From assembly GCF_023347295.1 (NCBI RefSeq), contig NZ_CP094469.1, positions 1 to 64,000 on the forward strand: a stretch of DNA of 64,000 bases, in the 5' to 3' direction. Origin of the DNA: Faecalibacterium sp. I3-3-33 (GTDB lineage: Bacteria; Bacillota; Clostridia; Oscillospirales; Ruminococcaceae). The stretch's first letter is position 1. Every line of letters starts with the position of its first letter. Both the position numbers and the translations under genes were made by a program. The notes under the pieces are model-generated. The model saw only the letters and a list, made by a program, of their open reading frames with translations. It was not told the origin of the DNA and searched no databases. Shown here in pieces: positions 1 through 11,609 of this stretch.

Positions 1-1323
1 ATGGATTCTTTCAAGGACGTTTTAGAAGCGGCCCAGATGTACTGCAAGGCGCAGATGGCCGAGCCAACGTACAATCTCTATATCGACGGGTTGGAGCCCA
101 TCAGCTTTGAGGACTCCAGCCATATCACCCTGTCGGTGCGCAACGATTTTATCTGCAAGATCGTCACCGACCGGTACCTCGGCCTGCTCAAGGAGGCCTT
201 CAAGTCCGTGCTGGGTTTTGATGTGGACATCACCCTTGTGGTGCCCAGCACCCCGCCCCACGAGGTGGTGCTGGCCCAGCAGTACGAGGCAAACCCCGCC
301 TCTCCGCAGGGCAACTACGAATTCACCTTTGAAAACTTCATCAAGGGGCCGTCCAACCAGTTTGCGTTTGCTGCTGCGCAGGCTGTGGCGGCAAACCCTT
401 CCGGGGCCTATAACCCCCTGTTCATCTACGGCGGCTCCGGTCTGGGCAAGACCCATCTGCTGACCGCCATTCAGACCGAGATCAAGCGCACCCACCCCGA
501 TTTTGTCATCATGTATGTCACCTGCGAGCAGTTCACCAACGAGCTGATCGCCGCCATCCGCGCCGGCAGCACCGAGGACTTCCGCATGAAGTACCGCGTG
601 GCAGACCTTTTGCTGGTGGACGATATCCAGTTCATCGCGGGCAAGGAGTCCACGCAGGAAGAGTTCTTCCACACCTTCAACTCCCTGCATGATGCCCACA
701 AGCAGATCGTCATCGCTTCCGATCGCCCCGCCAAGGAGATCAAGAGCTTGGAGGAGCGTCTGCGCACCCGCTTTGAGTGGGGTCTGACCGCCGATGTGCA
801 GCCGCCGGATTTTGAGACCCGCGTTGCCATCGTGAAGCGCAAGGCAGAGCTTTTGCATCTGGACCTGCCCGAGGACGTGGCAGAGTTCATTGCCAACCAC
901 CTGAAAAACAACATCCGCCAGCTGGAAGGCGCGGTGAAAAAGCTGAACGCCTATTATATGCTGGAGGGCATCCAGCCGGTGATCAGCGTGGCGCAGAACG
1001 CCATCAAGGATATCCTCAACGAGACCCAGCCGGTGCCGGTGACCATCGAAAAGATCATCGGCGAGGTGTCCCGCACCTTCAACGTGTCCCCTGCCGACAT
1101 CCGGGGCACCAAGCGCAACGCCAATGTGGCTTCCGCCCGGCGCGTGGCCATCTATATCCTGCGGGAGGTCACCGGCATGAGCATGGAGGAGATCGGGCGG
1201 GAATTCTCCGGCCGCGACCACTCCACCATCGTCTACTCCCTCAAGACCATGGAGCGGGACATGAAGAACGACCAGCATCTGAGGGAGACTGTGAGCGATA
1301 TCATCAAGAACGTGAAGGCGTAA
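1..1323 (+). CDS. dnaA: Chromosomal replication initiator DnaA
   Basis: This is the AAA+ initiator that binds DnaA boxes and opens oriC. The 440-residue length is normal for the family. An N-terminal DnaB-interaction domain is followed by the AAA+ core with Walker A GGSGLGKTH near residue 144 and Walker B LLLVDDIQF near 203. The C-terminal helix-turn-helix carries the family signature (RGTKRNANVASARR, then GRDHSTIVYS). The window opens exactly at its ATG, so the upstream promoter and RBS are not visible; this suggests the molecule was numbered from dnaA. A 397-bp oriC-like spacer and dnaN follow on the same strand. Confidence 0.98.
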   Translation: MDSFKDVLEAAQMYCKAQMAEPTYNLYIDGLEPISFEDSSHITLSVRNDFICKIVTDRYLGLLKEAFKSVLGFDVDITLVVPSTPPHEVVLAQQYEANPASPQGNYEFTFENFIKGPSNQFAFAAAQAVAANPSGAYNPLFIYGGSGLGKTHLLTAIQTEIKRTHPDFVIMYVTCEQFTNELIAAIRAGSTEDFRMKYRVADLLLVDDIQFIAGKESTQEEFFHTFNSLHDAHKQIVIASDRPAKEIKSLEERLRTRFEWGLTADVQPPDFETRVAIVKRKAELLHLDLPEDVAEFIANHLKNNIRQLEGAVKKLNAYYMLEGIQPVISVAQNAIKDILNETQPVPVTIEKIIGEVSRTFNVSPADIRGTKRNANVASARRVAIYILREVTGMSMEEIGREFSGRDHSTIVYSLKTMERDMKNDQHLRETVSDIIKNVKA

Positions 1324-1720
1324 ACCGGGGAAAACCGGGCAAAAGTCATACTCATTTCAGGGTGTGACCCCAAAATATGGGGAGAAAACGGAACAAAAAG
1401 GGGAAAATAAGCCTATATCTTGTGGCAAAAAGGCGAAGCTTTCCACACTTTCCACTTAGTTTTCAACATTCAACATCAGTTGTTCACATCGGCTGTGGAA
1501 AGAAACACCGTTCCCCACCTTTCAACATTTCCTTCACGAGCCTTCCACAACCCTGTGGAAAGCCAAAGCCCCGCATCCCGGCAAGACATTTCCGGGTTTT
1601 CAACATCTTCCCCACCCCCTACTACGGTTACTACAACAAGTTCAATATATTACTGCCTTCCGGCAGCAGCCCAAAGGGCAGGGATCAAGCCGGAAGTGTG
1701 AAAAAAGGAGAGATACTGTT
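1324..1720. other. oriC-like dnaA-dnaN spacer
   Basis: This 397-bp gap holds four DnaA-box-like 9-mers: CTTTCCACA at 1439, TGTGGAAAG at 1494 and 1554, and CCTTCCACA at 1541. A C-rich run at 1609-1619 comes next, then TAC-TAC-GGT-TAC-TAC at 1620-1634 and an AT-rich stretch TTCAATATATTA at 1641-1652. The order boxes, GC-rich spacer, trios, AT-rich DNA matches the Bacillus subtilis basal unwinding element, in which DnaA-trios direct DnaA onto one strand. Any open frame through this stretch is judged spurious. Confidence 0.75.
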
Positions 1721-2827
1721 TTGAACATCGTCTGCGATAAAACACTGCTCAGTGCAGCCATCGACGGCGTTTCCAAAGCTGTCACCATGCGCTCGTCCAT
1801 CCCGGTGCTGGAGGGCATTCTGCTGAAGGCCGAGGGCTTTCAGCTCACCCTGACCGGCTACGATCTGGAAATGGGCATCGTGACTACCATCGAAGCCAAC
1901 ATCAAGGAGCCGGGCGAGATCGTGCTGAACGCAAAGCTGCTCAGCAGCATGATCAGCCGGATGCCGGCAGGTCAGATCAGCATCGTGGCTGCCGATAACG
2001 GCAAGACCACCATCCAGAGCGGCGTGGCACAGTTCGAGATCCAGTCCATGCCGGCCACCGATTTCCCGGATCTGCCCAACACCGGCGCGGAGCAGACCCT
2101 GACCATCAAGACCGGCGTGCTGCGGGATATGATCGACCGCACCCTGTACGCCGTCAGTCAGGACGAGAAAAAACCCGCCCACACCGGCGAACTGTTCGAG
2201 ATCGAGCTGGACAAGCTGACCATCGTGGCGCTGGACGGCTACCGTCTTGCCATCGTGGAGCGCCCCATCACTGCCGTGAAGGACATCCGCATCATCGTGC
2301 CCAGCAAAACCATGACCGAGGTCTCCCACCTGCTGGCCAACGATGACGAAGAGGACGTGCACATCAGTGCCAACCGCCGCTATGTGGTGTTCACCACCGC
2401 CGGTTACACCATCATGAGCCGCCTGATCGAGGGCGAATTCCTGAATTACCGCAACGTCATCCCCGCCGGAAGCCGCACCCGTGTGACCATCGACACCAAG
2501 GATTTTATCTCCACCATCGAGCGCGCCTCTCTGATTATTACAGAACGTTTAAAAAATCCTCTCCGCATCTCCTTTACAGAGGGTAAAGTCGTGGTGCGCT
2601 GCCAGACCAACCTCGGCCGCGTGGTGGACGAGTTCAGCGCCGCCTGCGAGGGCGACGAGGTAGAGATCGGCTTCAATAACCGCTATCTGCTGGATGCTTT
2701 GCGCAACGCCCGCACCGAGCAGGTGCGCATGGAGATCAGCGGCCCGTTGAGCCCGGTGAAGGTGCTGCCGGTAGAGGGCAACGACTTTTTGTATCTGGTA
2801 CTGCCGGTACGCTTTAAAAACGACTAA
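1721..2827 (+). CDS. dnaN: DNA polymerase III subunit beta (sliding clamp)
   Basis: This encodes the ring-shaped processivity clamp that tethers DNA polymerase III and other partners to DNA. The 368 residues and the three-repeat clamp fold (N-terminal MNIVCDKTLLSAAIDGVSKAV, C-terminal YLVLPVR) are typical. The start is a TTG at 1721, chosen because AAAAGGAG at 1703-1710 lies 10 bases upstream and the protein begins where family members begin. It lies downstream of oriC and 12 bases upstream of the S4-domain gene, in the conserved dnaA-dnaN-yaaA-recF order. Confidence 0.97.
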   Translation: MNIVCDKTLLSAAIDGVSKAVTMRSSIPVLEGILLKAEGFQLTLTGYDLEMGIVTTIEANIKEPGEIVLNAKLLSSMISRMPAGQISIVAADNGKTTIQSGVAQFEIQSMPATDFPDLPNTGAEQTLTIKTGVLRDMIDRTLYAVSQDEKKPAHTGELFEIELDKLTIVALDGYRLAIVERPITAVKDIRIIVPSKTMTEVSHLLANDDEEDVHISANRRYVVFTTAGYTIMSRLIEGEFLNYRNVIPAGSRTRVTIDTKDFISTIERASLIITERLKNPLRISFTEGKVVVRCQTNLGRVVDEFSAACEGDEVEIGFNNRYLLDALRNARTEQVRMEISGPLSPVKVLPVEGNDFLYLVLPVRFKND

Positions 2828-2839
2828 GGAGCGCGTTTT

Positions 2840-3055
2840 ATGCAGAAGATTCTCATTCATACCGAGTTTATCAAGCTGGATGCCCTGCTCAAATTTGCCG
2901 GCCTGTGCGAGACCGGCGGTGAAGCCAAAGAGCTGGTGCAGGGCGGTGCTGTGAAGGTGAACGGCGAGGTGTGCACCATGCGGGGCAAAAAGTGCCGCGC
3001 CGGGGACATCATCGAGCTGGACGGGCAGAGCGTAGAGATCGGGCAGGGTCAGTAA
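2840..3055 (+). CDS. S4-domain RNA-binding protein (YaaA-type)
   Basis: A 71-residue protein made almost entirely of one S4 RNA-binding domain ([33 protein letters not shown]). Small S4 proteins sit between dnaN and recF in many Firmicutes and are thought to bind RNA or the ribosome; the exact role is not settled. AAGGAG lies just upstream of ATG 2840. The TAA stop abuts the recF ATG (TAAATG), so the two are probably translated together. Confidence 0.93.
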   Translation: MQKILIHTEFIKLDALLKFAGLCETGGEAKELVQGGAVKVNGEVCTMRGKKCRAGDIIELDGQSVEIGQGQ

Positions 3056-4177
3056 ATGCGTCTGCTTTCGCTGGAAGTACAGAACTATCGCAATATTTGT
3101 GCGGCACGGCTGGAGCCCGGCCGGGAGCTTACCGTCATCTGCGGCAACAACGGTCAGGGCAAGACGAACCTTCTGGAAGCCATCTGGCTGCTGACCGGCG
3201 GCAAAAGCTTCCGGGGCGGCAAGGACGCCGAGCTTGTGCGCCGGGGAGAAGCATTCGCGGTGCTGGAAGCCGACACCCAGCGGGACCGGCCGGAAGGCTG
3301 CGAGCCCGCTGAGCCTGCCCACATCCGCATGACCGTGGGCACCCCGGAGGCCGCAAAGCCCGGCCGCTATGCGGCGGTGAACGGCGCAGCGCCCAAGCGG
3401 GCGGCGGCACTGGCGGGCAGCTTTCCGGCGGTGGTGTTCGACCCCGGCCACCTGAGCCTTGTCAAGGGGGCACCGGAGGGGCGGCGCAAGTTTCTGGACG
3501 CTGCGCTGTGCCAGCTGTACCCCGGGTATCTGGCAAGCTACCGCCGCTATGTGCGGGTTTTGCAGCAAAAAAATGCGCTGCTGCGCCACTCCGCAAACGG
3601 GCAGGAGCGCCCCTACGCGGAAAAGCGCACCCTGCTGGAAGTGCTCAACACCGAGCTTGCCGCGCAGGGCGAAGCCTTGCAGCAGCGGCGGCGGGAGTAT
3701 CTGGAACTGCTGGCTCCCCGCGCCTGTGCCAACTACGCGGAGCTTTCCCACGGGGCGGAGCGGATGAGCATCCGCTATGCCGCCCAGTTTGCGCCGGGCG
3801 GGCTTGCCGCACTGCTGCGTCAGCGGCAGGAGGAGGAGCTGCGCGCCGGGCAGAGCCTGTGCGGCATCCACCGCGAGGACTTGGAGCTGCTGCTGGACGA
3901 CCAGCCTGCCCGGGTGTATGCCAGTCAGGGACAGCAGCGCAGCGTGGTGCTGAGCCTGAAAATGGCCGAAGCCGCCGCAGCCGCGCAGATCACCGGGGAG
4001 CACCCGGTACTGCTGCTGGATGATGTGCTGAGCGAGCTGGACGAAGGGCGCAAACAGTACCTGCTTACCTGCATGAAGGAAAAGCAGACCTTTGTGACCA
4101 GCTGCGATGACACGGACTTTTTAAAGACCGACGGCGAGGTGTACCGCATGGACGGCGGGGTGCTGAACCGGGTCTGA
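3056..4177 (+). CDS. recF: DNA replication and repair protein RecF
   Basis: RecF is an SMC-like ATPase that helps load RecA at single-strand gaps with RecO and RecR. The 373 residues fit the family. Walker A GNNGQGKTN is near residue 30, and the C-terminal signature and Walker B region (LLLDDVLSELDEGRKQYLL) near 320. Its ATG directly follows the stop of the S4 gene. The protein is unusually rich in Ala, Arg and Glu, in line with the GC-rich codon style of the neighbourhood. Confidence 0.96.
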   Translation: MRLLSLEVQNYRNICAARLEPGRELTVICGNNGQGKTNLLEAIWLLTGGKSFRGGKDAELVRRGEAFAVLEADTQRDRPEGCEPAEPAHIRMTVGTPEAAKPGRYAAVNGAAPKRAAALAGSFPAVVFDPGHLSLVKGAPEGRRKFLDAALCQLYPGYLASYRRYVRVLQQKNALLRHSANGQERPYAEKRTLLEVLNTELAAQGEALQQRRREYLELLAPRACANYAELSHGAERMSIRYAAQFAPGGLAALLRQRQEEELRAGQSLCGIHREDLELLLDDQPARVYASQGQQRSVVLSLKMAEAAAAAQITGEHPVLLLDDVLSELDEGRKQYLLTCMKEKQTFVTSCDDTDFLKTDGEVYRMDGGVLNRV

Positions 4178-4266
4178 CGGCATGGAGAAATGTTGCAAAG
4201 AATGTTGCATAAAAGCTGCATTTTCGCGGGTTTTATGCAAACAAAAGACACGGGAGAAAATACAGT

Positions 4267-4524
4267 ATGTATATTCATCTGGGGCGGGACTATGTCCTGA
4301 ACGACCGTGACATCATCGGGATCTTTGATCTGGAAACCACCACCACCTCCCCCCGGGGGCGGGAGTTTCTGAACTACGCCCAGAAGAACGGGGCGGTGGT
4401 CAGCCTTTCGGACGAGCTGCCCCAGTGCTATGTGCTGGCAGACGGCGGGCTTGTGGATGCAGTGTATCTTTCGGAGCTGTCCAGCGCCGCCATGCGCCGC
4501 AGAGCGCAAAAGATGGTGGAGTGA
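4267..4524 (+). CDS. DUF370 / RemB-like regulatory protein
   Basis: An 85-residue protein of the DUF370 family (MYIHLGRDYVLNDRDIIGIFDLE). In Bacillus the homologue RemB (YaaB) lies at the same place, between recF and gyrB, and is linked to extracellular matrix gene regulation; the relative RemA is a DNA-binding regulator. In this organism the role is inferred only from family and position. An 89-bp AT-richer gap with repeated GTTGCA/TGCAAA words separates it from recF. Confidence 0.85.
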   Translation: MYIHLGRDYVLNDRDIIGIFDLETTTTSPRGREFLNYAQKNGAVVSLSDELPQCYVLADGGLVDAVYLSELSSAAMRRRAQKMVE

Positions 4525-4638
4525 AATTTGCGGAAAACGGGCGGAAGATCCACAGAAAAAAGAGGGATGGGAAAGCCCCGGAACTGCCCGGAAAGCCGCA
4601 CCGTGCCGGCCGGAACGCCCTCTGCGGGCAGCGCGTGA

Positions 4639-6735
<2,097 letters not shown>

Positions 6736-6750
6736 GACACGGAGGAACAA

Positions 6751-9333
6751 ATGGAAGAAGATTATGTGATGATACCGGGCAGCGGAACCAAAAAGATCAT
6801 CCGCGATGTCAAAAAGGAGATCGAGACGGCCTTCCTGGATTATTCCATGTCGGTCATCGTGTCCCGCGCCCTGCCCGATGTGCGGGACGGCTTGAAACCT
6901 GTCCACCGCCGCATTCTGTACACCATGCACGAGCGCGGCAACGACCCCAGCCACGCATACCGCAAATCCGCCGATACCGTCGGTGCAGTGCTGGGCTCTT
7001 ACCACCCCCACGGCGATGCATCGGTCTACGATGCCATGGTACGTCTGGCACAGGACTTCTCGCTGCGCTATCCGCTGGTGGATGGTCAGGGTAACTTTGG
7101 TTCTGTGGACGGCGACCCCCCGGCTGCCTACCGTTACACTGAGGCCCGCATGAGCCGCATGGCGGTGGAGATGCTGACCGATATCGAAAAAGATACCATC
7201 GACTGGGACCCCAACTTTGACGAGACCAAAAAGGAGCCCAGCGTGCTGCCCTGCCGCTTCCCGAACCTGCTGGTCAACGGCAGTCAGGGTATCGCGGTCG
7301 GTATGGCGACAAACATCCCGCCCCACAACCTGAGCGAGGTCATTGACGGCTGCATCGCCTATATCGACGACCCGGACATCGACCTGCCCGGCCTGATGGA
7401 GCACATCAAGGGCCCGGACTTCCCCACTGCCGGCATCATCATGGGCCGCAGCGGCATCCGCGCCGCCTACGCCACCGGCCGCGGCAAGATCACCCTGCGC
7501 GGTCGTGCCACCATTGAGGAGACCAAGAACGGCCGTACCCAGATCGTCATTACCGAAATTCCCTATATGGTCAACAAGGCGCGCCTCATCGAGCACATGG
7601 CAGACCTTGTCAAGGAAAAGCGCATCGAGGGCATTACCGGCCTGAACGATGAGACCAACCGCAAGGGTATGCGCATCGTGGTGGATATCCGCAAGGACGC
7701 CAATGCACAGGTCATCCTGAACCAGCTGTACCAGTACACCCAGCTGCAGGATACCGTGGGCGTCATTATGCTGGCTATCGACCACAAGGTGCCCAAGGTG
7801 CTCACCCTGAAGCAGATGCTGCAGAAGTATGTGGAGTTTCAGGACGAAGTGGTGCGCCGCCGCACCCAGTACGACCTGAAAAAGGCCAAGGAGCGCGCCC
7901 ACATTCTGGAAGGTCTGAAAAAGGCTACCGACATCGTGGACGAGCTCATCGCCACCATCCGCGCCTGCAAGGGCGGCATGGCAGAAGCCAAAGCTGCCAT
8001 CATGGAGCAGTTCGGCTTTGACGACCCGCAGGCAGACGCCATCGTCAAATTGCAGCTGGGTCGTCTGGCCGGTCTGGAGATCTTGAAGATCGAGGAAGAA
8101 CTGGCCAGCCTGCAGGCCAAGATCGAGGACTGGGAAGCCATTCTGGCCGATGACGCCCGGGTGCTTGCCATCGTCAAGGACGAGCTGCTGGAAATGAAGA
8201 AGCGCTTCGGCGACGAGCGCCGCACCGAGATCCAGTCCGTGACCGGTGAGGTGGATATCGAGGATCTGATCGCCGAGGAGCAGTGCGTCTACACCCTGAC
8301 CGAGGCCGGTTATATCAAGCGTCAGCTCAAGGCCACCTATCAGGCACAGCGCCGTGGCGGACGCGGTATCTCCGGCATGACCCGCAAGGAAGAGGACATC
8401 GTGCAGGAGATGTTCGTAGGTTCCACCCACGACTATGTGCTCTTTGTCACCGACCGTGGCCGCCTGTTCCGCATCAAGGGCTACACCATTGCCGAGGGCA
8501 GCCGCACCAGCAAGGGCATGAATATCGTCAACCTGCTGCAGCTGGCTGAGGGCGAAAAGGTCACCAACATGATCTGCCAGAGCAAGGATGCCGAGCAGTC
8601 GGGCGGCTATGTGACCATGGTCACCAAGCAGGGTCTGATCAAGCGCACCCCGCTGGAACAGTACGCCAACATCCGCAAGAGCGGCCTGATCGGCATTGCC
8701 CTGAACGAGGGCGACGCCTTGGCATGGACCCGCCTGACCTCCGGCCACGATATGCTCATCGTTGCCACCCGCAACGGTCAGGCCATCCGCTTCAACGAGG
8801 AGAACGCCCGCCCGATGGGCCGTAACGGCCATGGCGTGCGCGCCATCCGTCTGGCAGAGGGTGACGAAGTTGTCGGCGTGTGCATCTGCCGCGAGGGCGG
8901 CACGGTGCTGACCGTGACCGAGAACGGCAAGGGACGCCGCTCAGATATCGACACCTACCGCATCACCGCCCGCGGCGGCAAGGGCATCCGCAACTACGAT
9001 GTGAGCCGCGACAAGGTAGCCGCTGTGAAGATCGTGGATGACGTGGACGATGTGCTGCTGAGCAGTCAGGAGGGCATCATCATCCGTCTGCACGCCAACG
9101 AGATCCCGCTGCAGAGCCGCTACGGCTCCGGCGTGCGGGTGATGCGTCTGGGTGAGAACGACAAGGTGATGGTGCTGGCACGCACCGACCACGACGATGA
9201 GGCACAGACCGAGAAGATCGACGCTTCCGAAGCCGATGCCGAGCCCACCGCCGAGCAGCTGGCGGAGATGGAAGCTGCCGACGCAGCTGCCGCCACCGAA
9301 GCCCCGGAGGCAGACCCCGAAGAGAAGGAATAA
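6751..9333 (+). CDS. gyrA: DNA gyrase subunit A
   Basis: The DNA-cleaving subunit of gyrase, 860 residues. The catalytic tyrosine is in the [11 protein letters not shown] motif, and the C-terminal wrapping domain has a GyrA box [11 protein letters not shown]. In the quinolone-resistance region ([10 protein letters not shown]) residue 90 is Ala at the position equal to E. coli Ser83, as in Mycobacterium tuberculosis. An Ala/Glu-rich acidic tail ends the protein. GGAGGA precedes ATG 6751, and a strong hairpin terminator follows. Confidence 0.97.
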   Translation: MEEDYVMIPGSGTKKIIRDVKKEIETAFLDYSMSVIVSRALPDVRDGLKPVHRRILYTMHERGNDPSHAYRKSADTVGAVLGSYHPHGDASVYDAMVRLAQDFSLRYPLVDGQGNFGSVDGDPPAAYRYTEARMSRMAVEMLTDIEKDTIDWDPNFDETKKEPSVLPCRFPNLLVNGSQGIAVGMATNIPPHNLSEVIDGCIAYIDDPDIDLPGLMEHIKGPDFPTAGIIMGRSGIRAAYATGRGKITLRGRATIEETKNGRTQIVITEIPYMVNKARLIEHMADLVKEKRIEGITGLNDETNRKGMRIVVDIRKDANAQVILNQLYQYTQLQDTVGVIMLAIDHKVPKVLTLKQMLQKYVEFQDEVVRRRTQYDLKKAKERAHILEGLKKATDIVDELIATIRACKGGMAEAKAAIMEQFGFDDPQADAIVKLQLGRLAGLEILKIEEELASLQAKIEDWEAILADDARVLAIVKDELLEMKKRFGDERRTEIQSVTGEVDIEDLIAEEQCVYTLTEAGYIKRQLKATYQAQRRGGRGISGMTRKEEDIVQEMFVGSTHDYVLFVTDRGRLFRIKGYTIAEGSRTSKGMNIVNLLQLAEGEKVTNMICQSKDAEQSGGYVTMVTKQGLIKRTPLEQYANIRKSGLIGIALNEGDALAWTRLTSGHDMLIVATRNGQAIRFNEENARPMGRNGHGVRAIRLAEGDEVVGVCICREGGTVLTVTENGKGRRSDIDTYRITARGGKGIRNYDVSRDKVAAVKIVDDVDDVLLSSQEGIIIRLHANEIPLQSRYGSGVRVMRLGENDKVMVLARTDHDDEAQTEKIDASEADAEPTAEQLAEMEAADAAAATEAPEADPEEKE

Positions 9334-9377
9334 TAGATCAGCGCACGCGGAAATTCTTTTTCCGCTGAATCGCTGCA

Positions 9378-9418
9378 AAGCCCACGCAGGCCGTATGCTT
9401 GCCCGCGTGGGCTTTTTT
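9378..9418 (+). terminator. Intrinsic terminator after gyrA
   Basis: AAGCCCACGC (9378-9387) pairs with GCGTGGGCTT (9405-9414), followed by a T run. It ends the gyrB-gyrA unit. Confidence 0.9.
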
Positions 9419-9461
9419 GCAGCACCGGCACAGCGGACGAAACGAAAAGTGAGGAAGGCAG

Positions 9462-10424
9462 ATGGCAGAGAAAAAATGCCCGGAGATCAGTGTGATCGTT
9501 CCGGTGTACAAGGTGGAAAAATACCTGAACGAGTGCATAAACTCGATCCTTGCGCAGACGTTTGCACAGTTTGAGCTGATCCTTGTGGACGATGGCTCTC
9601 CGGACGGCTGCCCTGCCCTGTGCGATGCTGCCGCTTTGCGGGACGACCGTGTGCGGGTGATCCATCAGAAGAACGGCGGTGTGGGGGCTGCGCGCAATAC
9701 CGGTCTGGATGCCGCAAAGGGAAAGTGGATCACCTTTGTGGACTCGGACGATACCGTTGCGCCGCGCTATCTGGAAGCGATGTATCGAAAAGCAGTAGCA
9801 GAGCAGGCGGATGCAGCCGTCTGCGATTTTCGGCTGACGGACGAAAGCGGCAAAGACAAGCACCGCGTGGAACGCTTGATAAAAGACGAAACGCTGACCC
9901 GGCACGAAGTGCTCAGCAAGATGATGCTGGCACCGTTTCCGGGAATGTGCTGCAAGCTGTACCGCACGGAACTGATCGGCGCACATCGTTTTGGAAACAG
10001 AACGATCGGCGAGGATGCGACCTTTCAGGTCGAGGTCTTTTCGGAGGCAAATAAAGTGGTCTGCATTGCACAGGCTCTGTATGACTACCGGCAGGTCACG
10101 GAAAGCGCTATGCACAGCAAGCGCACCGTGCGGAATTTGGAAGATCAGGTGGCGGCGAACTATGCCATGTTCACCTGTGCCCGGGAGCAGGGACTGACGG
10201 ACGTGCTGTGCGTATATTACTGGCTCATCGTAAAGTATTTTGTACAGAACTGGCGCGCCATCACCCCGGCAGAGCGCAAAAGCCCGCAGGCACAAAGGGC
10301 ACTGGAATGCCGCCGCACCGCATGGCAGCAGCTGAAGCAGAGCGGCGCAGTGACCCCTGCACACGTCTTTCAGGCAGCGGTGCACCGTGTCGCACCGGCG
10401 CTGTACCTCAAGTTGAAGCACTGA
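9462..10424 (+). CDS. Glycosyltransferase family 2 protein
   Basis: A GT-A fold transferase of 320 residues that would move a sugar from a nucleotide donor to a surface polysaccharide, lipid or protein acceptor. The N-terminus shows ISVIVPVYKVEKYLNECINSILAQT, then LILVDDGSPDGCP, NGGVGAARNTGLDAAKG and the metal-binding FVDSDDT near residue 95. No membrane segment is visible, so it is probably cytosolic or peripheral. It stands alone, so donor and acceptor cannot be inferred. AGTGAGGAAGG lies upstream. Confidence 0.88.
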   Translation: MAEKKCPEISVIVPVYKVEKYLNECINSILAQTFAQFELILVDDGSPDGCPALCDAAALRDDRVRVIHQKNGGVGAARNTGLDAAKGKWITFVDSDDTVAPRYLEAMYRKAVAEQADAAVCDFRLTDESGKDKHRVERLIKDETLTRHEVLSKMMLAPFPGMCCKLYRTELIGAHRFGNRTIGEDATFQVEVFSEANKVVCIAQALYDYRQVTESAMHSKRTVRNLEDQVAANYAMFTCAREQGLTDVLCVYYWLIVKYFVQNWRAITPAERKSPQAQRALECRRTAWQQLKQSGAVTPAHVFQAAVHRVAPALYLKLKH

Positions 10425-10430
10425 GTGGAA

Positions 10431-10662
10431 ACCCCTCCTGTGAAAATGGGTTTCAGGAAAGTCCGCAGACTTTCCTGAAACCCGAAATTATAAATAATTC
10501 TTCCGCTATTGATGTGCAGCAACGACGACGACCGCCGCCAGCGGCGGAAGCAGGGAGGAGTTGTTGGGGCAGCGGCCAGCAAGACGCGAGTGCCGCCCAA
10601 GGCACGAAGCGGATGCTGGGTGCCGCAACCCGGAAGCAGCGGAGCACATTTAAAATCGTTTC
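10431..10662 (+). repeat. Two-hairpin intergenic repeat, copy R1 (expanded second loop)
   Basis: This is a forward copy of the family with a GTGAAAATG lead, a hypervariable stem and an invariant TCCGCAGA apex. The first hairpin is 10448-10483. The second hairpin has arms ATGTGC and GCACAT, but about 120 extra bases of GC-rich, self-complementary DNA sit in its loop. The family's terminal AAATCGT is seen near 10653. Other copies: R2 13872, R3 22243, R4 25914, R5 29012, R6 41860, R7 41992. Confidence 0.75.
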
Positions 10663-10677
10663 ACCGTCAGGTTTGTC

Positions 10678-10706
10678 TGGACTTCCCCTTAAAACTGTGC
10701 TAGAAT
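10678..10706 (+). promoter_or_regulatory. Promoter of the mntP riboswitch transcript
   Basis: A -35 TGGACT at 10678-10683, a 17-base spacer and a -10 TAGAAT at 10701-10706 lie just before the riboswitch. Confidence 0.65.
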
Positions 10707-10715
10707 AAACAAAAT

Positions 10716-10915
10716 CACAATACCCGTGGGGGAGTAGCAGGCGCTTTGCAGAGCGCAGCAAGTCAACATAATGGCCGCTTTCCGGTCTGGCTTGCTTTCA
10801 TTTGCGAGACTCATGTGTTTTGGTGCGTGTTTGCTGCGCCCGTGCACATGGAGTGGATCTCAAAAAATCACCCGGTCCCGGACGTACAACGCGCCCGGGG
10901 CCGGGTTTTGTTTTG
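10716..10915 (+). promoter_or_regulatory. yybP-ykoY manganese riboswitch with terminator platform
   Basis: The aptamer core shows the family hallmark GGGGAGTAGC at 10729-10738 and later GCGAGAC near 10804. A terminator follows: CCCGGTCCCGG (10871-10881) pairs with CCGGGGCCGGG (10895-10905), with TTTTG after it. The gene controlled is mntP, the classic target. The family binds Mn2+; the terminator suggests that metal binding switches transcription on. Aptamer ends are approximate. Confidence 0.85.
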
Positions 10916-10951
10916 GTTTGGAATACGGTCAACAAACAGGAGGCAGACAGA

Positions 10952-11533
10952 ATGGAATGGAGTTTTGTGTTTTTTCTCAACAGCGTTTTGCTGGGCGTGG
11001 GGCTTGCGATGGATGCGTTTTCGGTGTCTATGGCAAACGGTCTGCATGACCCTAAGATGACGAAAAGCACCATGGTGAAGATCGCGGGCACTTTCGGCCT
11101 TTTTCAGGCCGCGATGCCCATGATCGGCTGGGTATGCGTGCACACCATCGTGGAGCTGTTCGCGTCCTTTGAAAGCCTGATCCCGTGGATCGCGCTGGCG
11201 CTGCTGGGCTACATCGGCGGCAAGATGCTGCTGGACGGCATCCATGGCGAAGAAGCCGAGGAGGCGGCAGAACTCAGCGCCGGGGCACTGTTCATGCAGG
11301 GCGTGGCTACCAGCATCGATGCCCTCTCGGTGGGCTTCACCATCTCGGAATACGGCTGGCTGATGGCGCTTACCGCTGCCGTTATCATTGCGGTGGTCAC
11401 CTTTTTTATCTGCATGGTGGGTCTGCGTATCGGTAAAAAGTTCGGCACACAGCTTTCCGGCAAGGCCAGTATTCTGGGCGGTGTCATCCTTATCGGCATC
11501 GGGCTGGAAATTTTTATCACCGGGGTGTTCTGA
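10952..11533 (+). CDS. mntP: Manganese efflux pump MntP
   Basis: A small inner-membrane exporter (193 residues, about six membrane segments) that removes excess Mn2+. Two related metal-site motifs are visible, MDAFSVSMANG near residue 20 and SIDALSVGFT near 117, as expected from the family's internal duplication. The ATG at 10952 was chosen because AGGAGG lies at 10938-10943; upstream codons in frame run through the riboswitch terminator. Expression is presumably raised by Mn2+ through the leader riboswitch. Confidence 0.93.
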   Translation: MEWSFVFFLNSVLLGVGLAMDAFSVSMANGLHDPKMTKSTMVKIAGTFGLFQAAMPMIGWVCVHTIVELFASFESLIPWIALALLGYIGGKMLLDGIHGEEAEEAAELSAGALFMQGVATSIDALSVGFTISEYGWLMALTAAVIIAVVTFFICMVGLRIGKKFGTQLSGKASILGGVILIGIGLEIFITGVF

Positions 11534-11539
11534 ATATCA

Positions 11540-11575
11540 AAAGCCCGGAGCGTCTGCGGACACTCCGGGCTTTTT
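11540..11575 (+). terminator. Intrinsic terminator after mntP
   Basis: AAGCCCGGAG pairs with CTCCGGGCTT, capped by a C(TGCG)G tetraloop of the UNCG type, then TTTTT. Confidence 0.9.
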
Positions 11576-11609
11576 AACTCGTCTTTGTTCCCCGTGGAAC
11601 AATTTTGCA

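Noticed and set aside
1377..1724. Open frame inside the dnaA-dnaN gap
   Set aside because: It runs through DnaA boxes and the trio motif, overlaps the dnaN start and has no RBS.
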